From Thalassia testudinum (taxonomy: Eukaryota > Streptophyta > Magnoliopsida > Alismatales > Hydrocharitaceae): 64,000 bases of DNA. Of the stretch, positions 35,808 to 48,249 are shown one piece after another (within the stretch, counting starts at the first letter, position 1; each line of letters begins with the position of its first letter). The notes under the pieces were generated by a model, which was given only the letters and a program-made list of their open reading frames with translations, did no database searches and was not told the origin of the DNA. The stretch spans positions 10,256,501 to 10,320,500 of the forward strand of contig JAZHRO010000012.1 in the NCBI GenBank assembly GCA_037157565.1, read 5' to 3'. A program made the translations under genes and the position numbers.

Positions 35808-38772
35808 TGGAATACTAGTTACACTAAATCATGCTTTATAGGACGAGAATCTATAAGATCATAAAACAATCAAAGATAGGAGTGAAAATTGTAATAATAT
35901 TTTACTTGTGAAGGTACATCATACTTTATAGATAGTTATGTACTTTTCTAGGCGTAGAATCAATCAATAGAAGTCTTGGGATTATAGAGGAGTCGATAGC
36001 TTGACATTTCAAAACTCCTACCTAGTCAGCTTAATTGATGTATATAGTTTGGTATATTTAGTAATTAATTTTTTCATATCAAAAAATAAAAGGTGAATAC
36101 AAACAAAATCAAGTATCAACAAGTATCGTATTTCATAAGAAATATGAATGGTTATATTCAAATTGTTCCGGACATCCTAATTGTAACAAACATGTTTTAT
36201 TTTTTTGTAAGAAATATGGTTAGGATAACTCCCCATCCAAAGTGGGGAACATGTAGTGTAGTGCCCAAACCTACGAAAAGTTTCTGGACATCCACAATTA
36301 ATTGACAACTTGCAAAAGTGAATCAGGGATGCATATAAAGTAAGTATTCATAGAAGGGGATGGTGGACTAAAAGTCCTTATTTTGCATAAATCTTCCATG
36401 TCTAATGCTTGCATTTTTACATAATTAGTTAGGGCTAATAAAGTAAGTATTTATAGTATTTTTATTTTTTTATATTTTTGTCTGAATGCAAAAATAAAAA
36501 TATAAATAAATTACATATGAACCAAAGCTAAGATAATTGAAGGTAACTAGACCCAACCCAAATCAACTCCCTTAAATCCTATGCACATACTATACACATT
36601 CTTATGTCCATGCATATGCCCCCACAAAGTTAATCCATGAACACAATCACTACTGACCTGACCACATACAACTAATCACCCCCACCTTCACCTCACCTTA
36701 CGCAACTCATCCTACCAGACACGCTGATCACTAAACACACGTTGACGCACATTTTTTTCACTTGACACCCACTTCCACAATTAACATCCACATGTTTTCT
36801 CTTATTCTAATTCAATCACACACTAACGCACACCATTAACATCACACCTACATGCACCTTAAAGCACACATATATACAACACACGATTGCATAAACACAT
36901 AGGGCACGAGTAACGAAATGCATGTTACAACGCATGTCAATCACTTAGTAAAATACAGTAGTATATTTTGATTTTTAATCGATTTTTGACTTATATAAAG
37001 TAATTTTTCACCTATAAAAAGTGATTTTATATTTTAGAAAGTAATTTTTCACCTCTGCGATTAGAGTTTAGCATTTCAGATCTAGAGTTTAGGTTCTCTA
37101 AACACTAAATCTTAAATCCTAAATCCTAAACTTAAAAGTAAAAAATCATTTTCTAAATAAAAAATCACTTTTCATAAATCTTAAACCTTAAATCATAACC
37201 TTACACTCAAAACCAATAGATTAAAAAATACATTTTACATTACAAATAAAAACTCATTTTTCACTTATTTAAAATTAAAATATACTAATTGAAATCATCA
37301 CACATTACAAAACATATTACAATATATATTTTAACCTTTTTTTTTACAAATAAAAATTAACACTCCAGTAATGCACACATTGGGTGTGAGTTTAATTAAT
37401 CTGACCTAACTTTATATATATAGCACTGCGCGGATAAAAATCATAATGAGCATCAAATGTTATCCATTTGATTTAAATTCTATGCATGTGATTAAAACCA
37501 ACGATGGGAACATTAATGATTTTGGGACATTAGCGGAAAGTATAAGATTTGCCAAAAAATCATCTACCTCAACAAATGTTTTGTAATATTATATGCTATT
37601 ACAATGTTTTCCTACAAAGACGCATCCCATCAAATAGGTTACTATTATATGCTATAATTAGAATGTCATTATAAATATTCACGTAAATATAAATAACAAA
37701 TATGGTAACAAATCAACGTAAATTAAGAAGATTATTATTAGCGAGAATTATGTATATTGTAATAAATATATAGACGTGTATTTGTTAAATTGTAAAGCAT
37801 CTATTACTTAAATAAATAATTTAAAATTGTATTACAAATTACAATAAAAACATGGAAACACTTGCAATTAGAGGGATCTTAAAACATTAATGTAATCTAT
37901 TTGATATAATTCACGTAGGTTAAACATTAAAAGTAACAAAACTTTATAATGTCTACGAGTATCTGACGTAATATTATTTGTATTTGATTATAACCAAACA
38001 TGTTTAACAATGTAATAGTAATAATGTAAGTTGTAACAAATAGATATACAATTTGTAAAAGCATGATTATTAATTGCATGTTGTAATTAATTATGTAATA
38101 TGTGTAAAAATACCATAATAAAATGTAAAATTGTAATACAATTGTAACATAGCCTATATTAAGAGATAAAATTGTAATATAATGCTTTTATACAATTAAT
38201 AGTATTGCATATTAGATTGTAAACGTGTAACACAAATTTAAAACAATTGTAACACATGATGGATATGTCCATCAAAAGCCACCACTATTGTATTACACAT
38301 AACTTATTAGTACCCACCAACAAAAATAGAACACCTGAAATTTACGTGTGGTGTTAATATCCATTTCCAAATATATTGTAACAAATGCTTAAAACTATTT
38401 GAAGAATTGGAAGGTGATTTCATCAATGACTTACATGATCCGACGAATGATATTTGGTACTCATCATGGCCTTTATGAGCACAGTGCTCTTTAGATACAT
38501 ATCCTATATATTTATATATGGATCCAAACTTAAATCTTTCTCAATTACAACTCACATAGCCACCAAAGCCCATCTAGACACCAGCCCAATGTTCCAAATT
38601 CCTCGCACATTATCCTACTCCCACCTCTCCCATGTCCCAAATTCGAAATTCCCTCACCCTTATCCCAAATTCCATCCATTATTTGACTTATTTTATTTTA
38701 CCTATTTTATTTATTTTTTTTGAAGATAAAAGTTATTTATGAGTTTAAAACATTTTGTTATTAAGTATGGAA
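35808..38772. other. AT-rich sequence without recognised genes
   Basis: About 3 kb lies between the two oppositely oriented copia 5' LTRs. There is no ORF above background and no splice-like gene structure that I can support. It contains one fold-back repeat (36955-37290), a C/A-rich stretch (36540-36900), and a stretch with many TGTAACA/TTGTAAT-type words (37560-38280). It is likely old intergenic or decayed repeat DNA. Both ends carry TGGAA. Confidence 0.6.
36955..37290. repeat. Fold-back (MITE-like) repeat
   Basis: The two halves are imperfect reverse complements. TAGTATATTTTGATTTTTAA (36958) pairs with the region ending AAAATATACTA (37286), and AAAAGTGATTTTATATTTTAG (about 37017) pairs with CTAAATAAAAAATCACTTTT (about 37152). 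The centre (about 37090-37140) has degenerate CCTAAA words. No ORF is present. Confidence 0.6.
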
Positions 38773-39346
38773 TGTTAGAATCATAATACGAACCAACATA
38801 TATTATTATATGAAATTATATGATAAATATGTACATATATTTTGACATCACATTTATGGTCATTAAAGTGGTCTAATTATGTAAATTAACCATTCGCATC
38901 TCATTAGGATATGAGATAAATGCATAGAAACCTTAAGAGAAAAATACAATTACGTGATGGGTGGAATTGACATTTTAATTTAAGCGGTTATGGTCCTTGG
39001 AGGGGTGAGGGCAAAACGGGCATTTGGTTTTCTACATCTCATCACAGAAAAGTTATAAATAGAGCTCAAGGGGTATGACGTCTAACACGTCTACCACCAC
39101 CCCCATAAGTTCTTTTCGCCTTCTCAACCCTCTGGAAGCACCAAAGCCACCGCCTCTCGTTGGAGAAGCAAGCCCACGGTCCCAGAGGATTTCCACAATC
39201 TCCGCTTCGCTTCCACTGTGATGGACTTAGGTATCCCTCCATCCTTTCCTTTCCATTTTCATTTTGGTTGATGATATGGGGAATAGATTGGTCTTGGGAT
39301 GGTAGAAAATCATTCGAATTTGATTTTATACGTACTAAATCCATCA
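38773..39346 (+). repeat. Copia element D2 5' LTR
   Basis: The 574-bp LTR runs TGTTAGAATCATAAT...AAATCCATCA. The TATA box TATAAATA is at 39054-39061. It is followed after two bases by a primer site. It is the same family as D1. The rest of D2 is interrupted by F and the nest inside it; its 3' LTR is not in the window. Confidence 0.85.
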
Positions 39347-39348
39347 AG

Positions 39349-39360
39349 TGATATCAGAGC
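39349..39360 (+). other. Primer binding site of D2 (initiator-Met type)
   Basis: TGATATCAGAGC lies two bases after the LTR end. It is one change from the TGGTATCAGAGC site used by many plant copia and Tekay-type elements. Confidence 0.8.
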
Positions 39361-40478
39361 CTCTTTCTATTCACTATATCATTGCCTAAATTAATCGGAT
39401 TTTGAGAAAAATAACTTCCATTTAATTTTTTTTTGGATTATTTTTCGTTTAAGTTTTTGGATTGATTTAATCCCATCTTGATGAATCGATAACCACTAAT
39501 GTTTGTTTTTGGGTTTTCATGTTCATTTGTATCCCACGTTTAACATTCAAATCGAGTTTTGTGATTGAAATCGTGACCTAGGGTGTTTTTTCCAAATCTC
39601 GATTTCAGATCGCTGCCCTGGAATCGAGCTGTGATTGGTCTGGTACCGGTACTCATGATGAGTACCGGTACTCATCATGAGTACTGGTGCATGTTGGATA
39701 CTGGTCGGACACAAGGAAGTGCCACTAGTATCGAAGGAGTACCGGTACTCATGATGAGTACCGGTACATGTGGAATACTGGTGATGTCTAGAGGCATTGC
39801 CAATATCATAAGAGTACCGGTACATGAGGGATACTAGCCGCGACCCAGGAATGGTCCAGTATCGATGGAGTACCGGTACTCACCATGAATATCGGTACAT
39901 GTAAGATACTGGACATGGTCTTAGGATCGGTTCAATACTCATGAAGTACCGACACCTAAGATCAATACCGGTACTACTCATTCTGGTACCGATACCAATC
40001 TTGAGTACTGGTACTAGAGTGATATTTTTGGGATGCATTTGTCATAAAAATTTTGGTGCGAACATTAGTAGGTGGTTTTAATGTATAAAGTACTCTGTTA
40101 CATTTAATAATTCTTGCCAAAGCAGGTTAGTTCTTGTGTCGGTTTATTTGAAACATTGAAGCAACTGTGCACGTTGTATTCCTGTGTGGGGAGCTTAACC
40201 CAAAGGTAAGCCACCTCATGACTAAATGCATATGTACACATTAAATGATAAATATCCTATTGCATTATTAGGTTTTCATGTGGGAGGTTAAGTTAATCCA
40301 AAGATGGCTTGATTACTTGCACGATTGTTTTCAATAGCTATTTATCATTCTTAAGACTGCCATTTATAATATTAATGTTTATTGTCCAAAGGCTAAATAT
40401 TAATGATTGTATTGTTAAGTTACTTCATTCTAAGCATGTATTTGGTTTATTTCCTTTGTTTTTCCAGTTAACCTAAAA
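39361..40478 (+). mobile_element. D2 leader with GTACCGGTAC palindrome array
   Basis: This is the non-coding leader of D2. Perfect GTACCGGTAC copies lie at 39643, 39662, 39739, 39758, 39814 and 39870, and degenerate ones continue to about 40020. Two pairs are spaced 19 bp apart with TCATGATGA between them, so each pair forms a 14-bp inverted repeat around a single base. The last 450 bp (40030-40478) are AT-rich with no supported ORF. The region is cut at 40478 by element F. Confidence 0.75.
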
Positions 40479-43312
40479 TGACCCTTCCCAAGGATCGTTC
40501 ATAGTTTTCCAGAAAGATAGGGGCATGAGCGAAATTTTAAACCCCCTGGGCTTAGGTGTGTGGGCCTTGCTGGAAGAGAAAGATTTCGCAGGGAGAAATC
40601 TCACAATTTTTCTCTCCCTTTCTTCCCACACAACACACCCACCCATGCACACAACCCTCACCCACTCCCTATTTAACCCCCCACCACCCTCACCATCTCT
40701 ACCACCTTTCCACACCACCACCACCTCCACCTTCATCCTCCACCACTGGCGGCGACCTTTTCCCCTTCCTCGTCCCCTTGCGGCCACGAGTGGGGAAGGA
40801 GGGGAGCTCGAGACGAAGAGAGGGAGAGCGTGGGTAAAGGAGAGGCAGAGAATGGGAGAGGAGTCGATCGGGAGCTCGGAGGAGCTCGGGGGGAGCTTGG
40901 AAGAGAGGACGAGGGGAGGAATCGGAGGAATGATCGGAGTTGCGGCCGAGGGAGCTCGTGGATAGGGGCTCCGCAACCTCCTGTAGCTACGGGAGGTGCT
41001 GCTGCGGCCTCTACGGGTGGAGGAGAATGTGAGGAGAAAGCTCGCAGGAGGTACTGCGGAACCATTTTCCGTAGCATCAGATGTCTGGAACTCCATCTAG
41101 ATGTCTAGAGGATCCTTAAGACTTTCGGGGCTGGCGCCGGACGTCTGATAACACGTAGAGTGTCGAGGTATGTCCTGCGTATGCGCTTGCATGCACGTAC
41201 TTGTGCTTTTACATGTGATTTTTTAACTCGTGCACATGCGTAGGTACAGGACGTAGGAAAGGTGCGTGGCATGCCCTTTGAGGTACTTTAGAACGTCTAC
41301 AGACGATTCTAGACGTCTGACTACACTCCCAGATGACCAGAGGGAGTGTCAGATGTCTGGGATCCCCCTCAGATGGTTGTAGAGGGGTTCGGACGTCTGA
41401 GGAAGCCATAGGGAAGCAAGGTGAGGTTCTGAGATCGTTTAAGATGTCTGGGTCTAGTCCCAAACGTCTGATTTTAGTTAGTATGCACATTTTTGTCCCG
41501 TTTAGGGCCTAAATGGAGTCAGTTTTGCGCAAACGAAGTATCGTTAATTTCCGTTCGAGTTTCTCTACATATTAGTGTCACTCGTATACTGTTTTGAACT
41601 TGTTTGATGTGGTTGGTCAATTGTATAGGTCTCCAGCCAATTGAGAATACAGGGCCTGCGTAGACGACGGGATTTGTGATCCGAGCTCCCATTCCACCCG
41701 TGTATCCCGGTAGAGTGGTTCTCTCTCTAATTCCAGAATTAATAATTAAATTGCATGCTTTAGAAATATTCAATTGAACCCTAGGTTGTGAGATGAACCC
41801 TAGGACTGAAAGAGATGAATGCATGGTACTTTAGAAATATTAAATTGAACCCTAGGTTGTGAAATGAACACTAGGGATGAAACAGACGAATGCACATGTA
41901 TTGAATGATTAAATTGCTGTGATGCTTATTGCAAGTAGTAAACCATGAGCTGCCTGTACCACACTTAATGAACCATGACATGAATGAAAATATCTGTGGT
42001 GTATTGAATAATCGATTATGAAATCTTGAGCTTCCTGTATGCATTTAATGAATCAGATGTGGAAATGAGAAAGTCCATGTACGAACCCTATGGGGAACTA
42101 GAAACGAACTCACGTGTATGGAACGAATATAGTACGTAGAAGGGAAGTGAGCTAGCCCTTGAGTACACTGTACTAAGGAGAGCAACTATCCCTTTTTCAT
42201 GGAAAGTGAGTTGGCCCTCGTGTATACGGTACCGAGGAGAGCTACCGTCACTTTAGTGTAGGGGGGAGCTAGCCACCCTTGGGTTGAGACCCAAGGTTAG
42301 GAATGGCCCCCTACATCGACTTTGGTTACTTTAGTATAAGGGGGGAGCCAGCCACCCCATGGGGCACGGGGTTAGGACTGGCTATCCTACATCGACTTTT
42401 GTTAGGCCCTCTGGGCAAACCGAGATAGTCGGGCGAGGGTGCGCAGACTATTGAGGGGCATGACCCCTATTCTGAGGGGCGAGACTCTTTTTCTATTTTG
42501 TGTTATCCGTTTGGGCGTACTTGTTAGCAGAAACGACTAACTGTGTGCCAGTGTAGGGTAGCTACCCGTGCGCTTATCATGCGTGCCGTAGTCACCACTA
42601 TGTCGCAATCGTGACCTCGGGGTGGTAGACTGGGTGTAGGACTACCACGTAGGCTCTCCTGGCCAGGAGAGTGCCACATGTACATCCTACATCGCGGAAT
42701 AAACTACAATCAAGATCGTTCTCCTAGGGAATAAGAGAATTAAGAAATGTTGTGGATCCTTATTAGAATAACCAAAATAGAAACACCTAGTTGAGATAAA
42801 TGGAAATGAATGATTAGTTACTTACTTGTTTCTTTAAGTTAAATTGCATATAAAAGGATTAACGACTATTCTACTCAGCGTTAGCTGACTACGGATTATA
42901 TAACCATGTTCAGGTCAGGGAGTTGAGTAGCCAGCGCCATCAGCTGCCGAGGGTGCTGGTTCCAGCCAAGCCCAGCCGTAGTGTTTTTCCTCTTTTCTGT
43001 TCCAGAGCCCTTTTGTAGTAGTGAGTACTTTAGTATGTATTAGCTGCTTCTGTTCATGTTACATTTTCCTCTATTGTAATTGTGATGGCTATGTATTTTG
43101 TAGTACTCTTTCGTTTGTGGCATGTAATATTTTGAGACTTCTCGTTCTATTTTCCATTAGTGCCTTTTATTATTTATACTTAGTTACATTGCATGTGTGG
43201 TTGTAGTATATTTTCTACATTTGGGTTATTTCTCGTTGGACGATTGGGTCTTGGGATTAATCGAGGCTAGCCAATCTTGGGTCCTGTAGGGATCTAGGAC
43301 CAGGTCGTAATA
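40479..43312 (+). repeat. Element F (Tekay/Del-like) 5' LTR
   Basis: The end ...AGGTCGTAATA precedes an initiator-Met primer site and matches, in reverse, the starts of solo copies 1-3. The body shares with them 'ggacgattgggtcttgggattaat' split blocks, 'gctctcctggccaggagag', 'gccgtagtcacc', and CAGATGTCTG/GACGTCTGA clusters (41077-41475). The TATA-like CTATTTAA is at 40669-40676. The start TGACCC at 40479 was chosen from the family length (about 2.7-2.8 kb) and a TG; it is uncertain because the U3 region differs from the solo copies. Long overlapping ORFs at 40473-41108 are compositional. Confidence 0.75.
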
Positions 43313-43316
43313 AGGA

Positions 43317-43328
43317 TGGTATCAGAGC
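43317..43328 (+). other. Primer binding site of element F (initiator-Met)
   Basis: TGGTATCAGAGC lies four bases after the LTR end. It is a perfect match to the common plant initiator-Met primer site. Confidence 0.88.
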
Positions 43329-43500
43329 AAGGTTGTCCCAAGAAATGAACCAATTGGTCTGAAAGTAACCACTCATGCACTTGTAACTAGGATAGCCATC
43401 ATAACATATTGCCTTAATCTTCGCTTCCGAGTCTCATGTCTTTATGTAACTAGGTATCGTTGACAGTCCATGTTCTTTCTCTTGTACCTCCCTATAGGAG

Positions 43501-45786
43501 ATGCCTCGTTGAGGAGTTCTCGAGGCGGTCCGCGGACATGGCCGTGGACGTGGTCATAGGGGTGGACGTGTTGGGCCTGAGGCACCAGTCGACCCACCCC
43601 TCCTTCCAGGCATCCAGGCCCAGAACCTTGCTCAGCTGATTCGGGACATAGTGCGGGAGGAGCTCCAGCAGCCTCCCCCTCGACCACCCCTCCCTGAGGA
43701 TGTGGAGGGAGAGTCCTTTGTGGGACAGGGGAACCGCTGCAGCGCTAGATGAGTTGGAGGGGGAGGGGGTGATCCTCCACCACCCCCACCACTCTCAGAC
43801 ACTTCTAAGAACGAGCCCTCCTTGCCTGGAGGCATGCCTGTTCCCCTGTTGTAGCTCCACCACGAGCTATTTGGCCAGTTCTAAAAGCTGAAGCCCCTCT
43901 CCTTCAAAGGGGATGAGAGTTCGTCTGAGGCAGAGGACTGGCTGGAGCATATAGAGAAGGTTTTTGACACACTCCGCCCTCCTGTAGAGTGTCGCATGGT
44001 CTTTGCCACATACCAGTTGGAGAGTGCAGCCCACCGGTGGTGGAAGGCAGTCAGGGGACAGGAGGGGAGAGAGCCGTCGTGGGACCGGTTCGTGGTACTC
44101 TTCTGCGAGCAGTACTTCCCACAGACTTGGCAGGACCAGAGGAGGTGGGAGTTCCACACTCTCCACCAGGGGACGATGACAGTTAGTGCATATCGTACGC
44201 ATTTCCTTGAGCTGTCACGCTTCACCCCACGACTGCGTCTACAAAGGAGGAGCGCCTGTGGAGGTTTACTGAGGGCCTCCGGCTTGCTATTCGGGGTATG
44301 TGAAGCCCCTGAAGCTACCCACTTTCTCTTGCGTGGTCGAGGTGGCCATGACCTATGAGGAGGCCAACTCGGCCATGCGAGATACTGACAGAGGATGGAA
44401 GAGGCCCTACTAGCCAGAGTAATCATAGGGCCGTTGGGAGAGGAGGCACACGGCTCCTGCAAGGGAGTCATCTCGCTCTGCAAGGCCACTAGTGGCCTTT
44501 GGGGGTCCTAGATAGGGACCAGTTGATAGCACCAGACCCCCGCCCAGTCACCAGTGGGGACCGATCGAGGGAGGAGGTCATGTCCCTCTCTGTTACCAGT
44601 GTGACCAGCCGGGCCACATAAGGAAGAATTGCCCATCTAGGGCCGGAGCACAGTAGATGCTCCCAGCATTGAGCACTGGAGGTTGATCTGGCGGCCGTGG
44701 TTACCAAGCACGAGGAGGAGAATAGCAATCACGAGGAGGGTATCGGCCAGCTGCTGGTTGCTCGACCCAGAGCGTGGCCACTTCTTCTGCACCCAAGGAT
44801 GAGGGGCATGTCAACGCCTTGACTCATAGAGACGCCAGAGCTTCAGGCTCCATGGTGGCAGGTATGGTTCTAGTTTCTGGCAAACTTGTTTAAGTACTTT
44901 TTGATTCTGGTGCCACACATTCTTTTGTCGCCACGAGTTTTGCCATCAGTTTGGGCTTGAGCAGTGTACTGTTAGAGGTTCTGTTCCTGATTAGAGGCCC
45001 AAGTGGATAGTTGTTTGTCATAGAGGAGGTCTTTACAGACTGCAAGGTCGCTATAGGGGGACATAGTCTTCCCACCGACCTGATGGTAATCCCGATGGAG
45101 GACTTTGGCATGATCCTAGGGATGGACTGGCTGTCTGCCTATCACGCCCTAGTGGCTTTGGGAGGAAGATCATTTTCTCGATACAGGAGTTGCCTCCCTT
45201 TGAGTTTCATGACCAGCCAATAGACATAGGTTTTAGGTGCATCTCCATGCTTTAGGCAGCGAAGCTTCTGAGTCAGGGGTATGAGGGCTTCTTAGCTTTT
45301 GCTTGTAGCAGAGCCTAGCCCTGTGGCCGACTTACAGAATATTCCGGTGGTCTGCGAGTACCCCGACGTCTTTCCGGAGGAGCTTTCAGGACTACCGCCT
45401 GAGCGTGAGATCGAGTTTGAGATCTCACTAGTATTGGGGACCAGCCCCATCTCTATTGCACCATACAGGATGGCCCTGCTTGAGCTGCAATAGCTCAAGT
45501 CCCAGTTACAGGATCTGTTGGAGAAGGGCTTTGTGAGGCCCAGTGCATCCTCGTGGGGAGCCCTTGTGTTGTTCGTGATGAAAAAGGACGGTACCCTTCG
45601 GCTTTGTGTCGACTATAGGCAGCTGAATCTGGTCACCATCAAGAACAAGTATCCGTTGCCTCGTATCGATGACCTCTTCGACCAGTTGAGAGATGCCACG
45701 GTGTTCTCCAAGATAGTCTTGAGGTCAGGGTACCATCAACTGAGGATCAAGGGACCGACGTCTCCAAGACAACCTTCCGTACTCGG
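43501..45786 (+). pseudogene. gag-pol: Gag-protease-RT pseudogene of element F, truncated in RT
   Basis: The polyprotein remnant belongs to a Tekay/Del-like Ty3/gypsy element. Gag has MVFATYQLESAAHRWWKAV and FCEQYFPQTWQ-type motifs (43996-44110), then a CCHC zinc knuckle CYQCDQPGHIRKNC (44591-44632). Protease has DSGATHSFVA (44903 onward) and ILGMDWLSAYHA (45115 onward). The RT N-terminal half has [19 protein letters not shown] (45558 onward) and [12 protein letters not shown]. The catalytic YxDD box, RNase H and integrase are missing because LTR G is inserted at 45787. There are stops at codon 4 (43510-43512), near 43746 and others, and frameshifts near 44215 and 45750, so it is not functional. 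Lineage assignment is from motif wording and the primer site. A related chromovirus clade is possible. Confidence 0.85.
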
Positions 45787-46927
45787 TGTTGCTCACTCGA
45801 AATCATGTTTTAAATCGTTGCGTTGTAGTATAGTTGAAATCTCGTGAAAAATAGATAAAATTTATACTTGAAAAAGTTCGAGGTCATTTACTGGGAGCAA
45901 ATAGGAATTTAGTTCTCAAAATTGCAATTTAAAAATAATAGAGATACGAAATTATAATAAAAAATTGATTCAGAGTAATGTAGCAATAAGATCAAGTATC
46001 AAACTGCAAAAGGAATGGAGTAAAATGGTGATTTGAATCACCAATTACTCCCTACAATAGCACATAGAACTCAATAGATATGAAATGATCTCAGCTATCT
46101 GAATATCTAATTAGACATCTTAAACGTCCGATTTCTTCTTCTACTTCTTCTTGCTTTCCTTCTTCCTTCTTTCTTCTTCTCTGCTCTTCTTTCTTCTGAG
46201 GCCTTCTTCGTTGGCCCTTCTGATGCAAAGAGAGGGAAAGGCTTTTGCAAATTCGGCTAAGTGTGGAGAACACTGAAGAGCAAACCCCCCCTACCCCTGC
46301 ACACGATCCTCTCTTTCTCTCCTTGGGTCACGCTCTCCCAGAGCCTCCAACAGTACCGTGTTATCGGGTTTTGGACCTAGAGCGCACCTGGGTCCAGGGC
46401 TGTGGGTGTGGTCGCAGCCGAGGAGTGAAGTCGGGTTAAGGGGGTCGGGTCAGCACTAGGCCCACGGGGGACGGGTCACGGGCGAGGCGCAGGTGATGGG
46501 TAAGTGGGGGACCTCACCCCTAAGTGTCTGAGGCAGTAAGCCCCAGGAACTTTTTCAATTTATGTGACTGCACACACTCTTCAGCTTCCGAGGTGGGACT
46601 AAAGTCCCACCTTTCTTCGCGCGTCCGCAGCTGCAGTGAAGACTGCTCGAATTGAGGGAACAGCAGGGTCTGGCGACTTCAATTGTCGCCTTGAACTCCT
46701 TCTTGGAAGTGTTCCACTCGACCTGGGCGTAGCACCTGGAGGTCTTTGAAGAAGCTCTGCCAATGGCGTTGTGGCTCGAGACCTGAAAGAGATGAATATG
46801 GACTAAACGCCCCAGTCAGTATGCTTAGGAGTTTCGCCTTGATGAGGCGAATGCAACGGCGGTGTCCGTGAGGGGTGAATGTGTGTGAAGTGGCCTGTCG
46901 GCATTGGAAAGTGAAATGGGTAGGTAC
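45787..46927 (-). mobile_element. Athila-like LTR G, 3' part (antisense), cut by copia LTR H
   Basis: The + strand starts TGTTGCTCACTCG and reads as the reverse of the B LTR end: 'gttgtagtat', '(t)cgaggtc', 'gggagcaaat', then 'aatcaccaattactcc'. The palindrome GGTGGGACTAAAGTCCCACC is at 46592-46611, matching B's at 52799 and 62732. Only about 1.1 kb of an expected 2.8 kb is present before LTR H begins. The remainder may lie beyond the window. Confidence 0.78.
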
Positions 46928-48249
46928 TGTTGGTGCTAGTGCACCTCGATCGTTTATTTTTATGATAATAAAACACATATCTTTTAACATTTGCTTTGAA
47001 TCTTAGTTTTTAGGTCAAATTGTAAATGGAAACGTATTTAGAAGGAGTTCGAGCTCATATCCATGGCGGATTGGAGGAGCTTGATGGAGAACAGAGGAGC
47101 TTCGCGAGGAGCAATAGCCTGAAGAGCATGAAGACAAGAATAAGATAGATTTCCTCTTATCCAGTTTTATGTAATTTTATTTCTTTGTTTTTCTCTTTAT
47201 TTCTTTCTTAGATCTTATGTTAAAGAGCCTAAAAAAACTCTTAAAGTAGTTCTAGGAACACTTGCACAACCCTAGGATACTTAGGTTTTCTGTAGAGAAC
47301 TTAGAAAATCAAAATAGGGTTCTGACAGCCTAATCAAACATTTAATCTAGAAATTAGACGTCTGATAGTGACTTTTAAGATGTCTAACTGTTGACTCTGA
47401 CGTCCAATAACTTAGGTTGGACTTTGTAGCTTCTGTTTGATGAAATTAGATGTCCAGACCTTAGTCTAGACAACTTAGAAAAAGTCTGATGTTTGTGCCA
47501 GACGTCCAATTAGTGAAACGTTGGCTACCAAGTAAACGTTGAGGAATATGACCGTTAGGCTTATATCAAACGTCCGTAGAGAACCCCAGACGTCCGATAT
47601 GTGACCGTTGAGCCTTGGCAGACCCAAATCACCTTTGTCAGATTTCCTAGCCATTAACCTATCTTGGGAATCCATTCCCATAGTACAATAGGTTTCCAGA
47701 TGTCCTGTACGTCGTTTGATGCACTTACACTAGAACCCTATTTAGGTCTGAACCAAGTCAGGAAGGAAATCCACCTAGAATCAGGCATCTGACTTTATTC
47801 CTAGACATCTTAAACAAGTTTTCCAGACGTCTGATACCTGGACCAGACGTCTGATGACCCTGTCAGAATCACGATTGATTCTGATTATGGCCTGTTTTGC
47901 CTTGGGTTCAACCCTAACTGAAATGGAAGCTTTCTAAGGGCTTCCAAAGCCTTCCTAGGCCCTCTATAAATAGAGGACCCTTGCCTTGCAAATATACACC
48001 AAGACACACCAACCATTAGCATTTTCACATCAATTGTGTCAAATTGATCTTGAGAAGAAGATCTTGCTCTCCATTTCGTCATTCCACTTCTTGAGAGCTG
48101 TCTTCTAGTTGCGCACTCGCTCTCCCTCCGAGATTACGAGAACGACCAAGCGCTGCTGCGTGGTTCACGCACCCGCGTTAAGTTGATGCACTTCCAAGCA
48201 AAGGGAAGTATCTTTACCTATAGTAGCTAGGTTAATCTTTGTTGGCTCT
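46928..48249 (+). mobile_element. Copia LTR H, part 1
   Basis: It starts TGTTGGTGCTAGTGCACC. The TATA box TATAAATA is at 47965-47972. It carries a cluster of GACGTC/GACGTCC words (47345-47855) including perfect CAGACGTCTG at 47824 and 47844. It is interrupted by element B, whose GCTCT target duplication occupies 48245-48249, and it continues at 63692. The size and style suggest a long-LTR copia lineage such as SIRE, but no coding part is in the window. Confidence 0.7.

Noticed and set aside
37090..37140. Interstitial telomere repeat (CCTAAA words)
   Set aside because: Only a few degenerate words, explained as the centre of the fold-back repeat.
35808..38772. Host gene between D1 and D2
   Set aside because: Only short ORFs, very AT-rich, no plausible exon series or conserved protein motif seen.
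40473..41108. 207-codon ORF and overlapping ORFs at the start of F LTR
   Set aside because: Overlapping long ORFs on both strands in GC-rich LTR sequence, no domain, crossing the TATA-like region.
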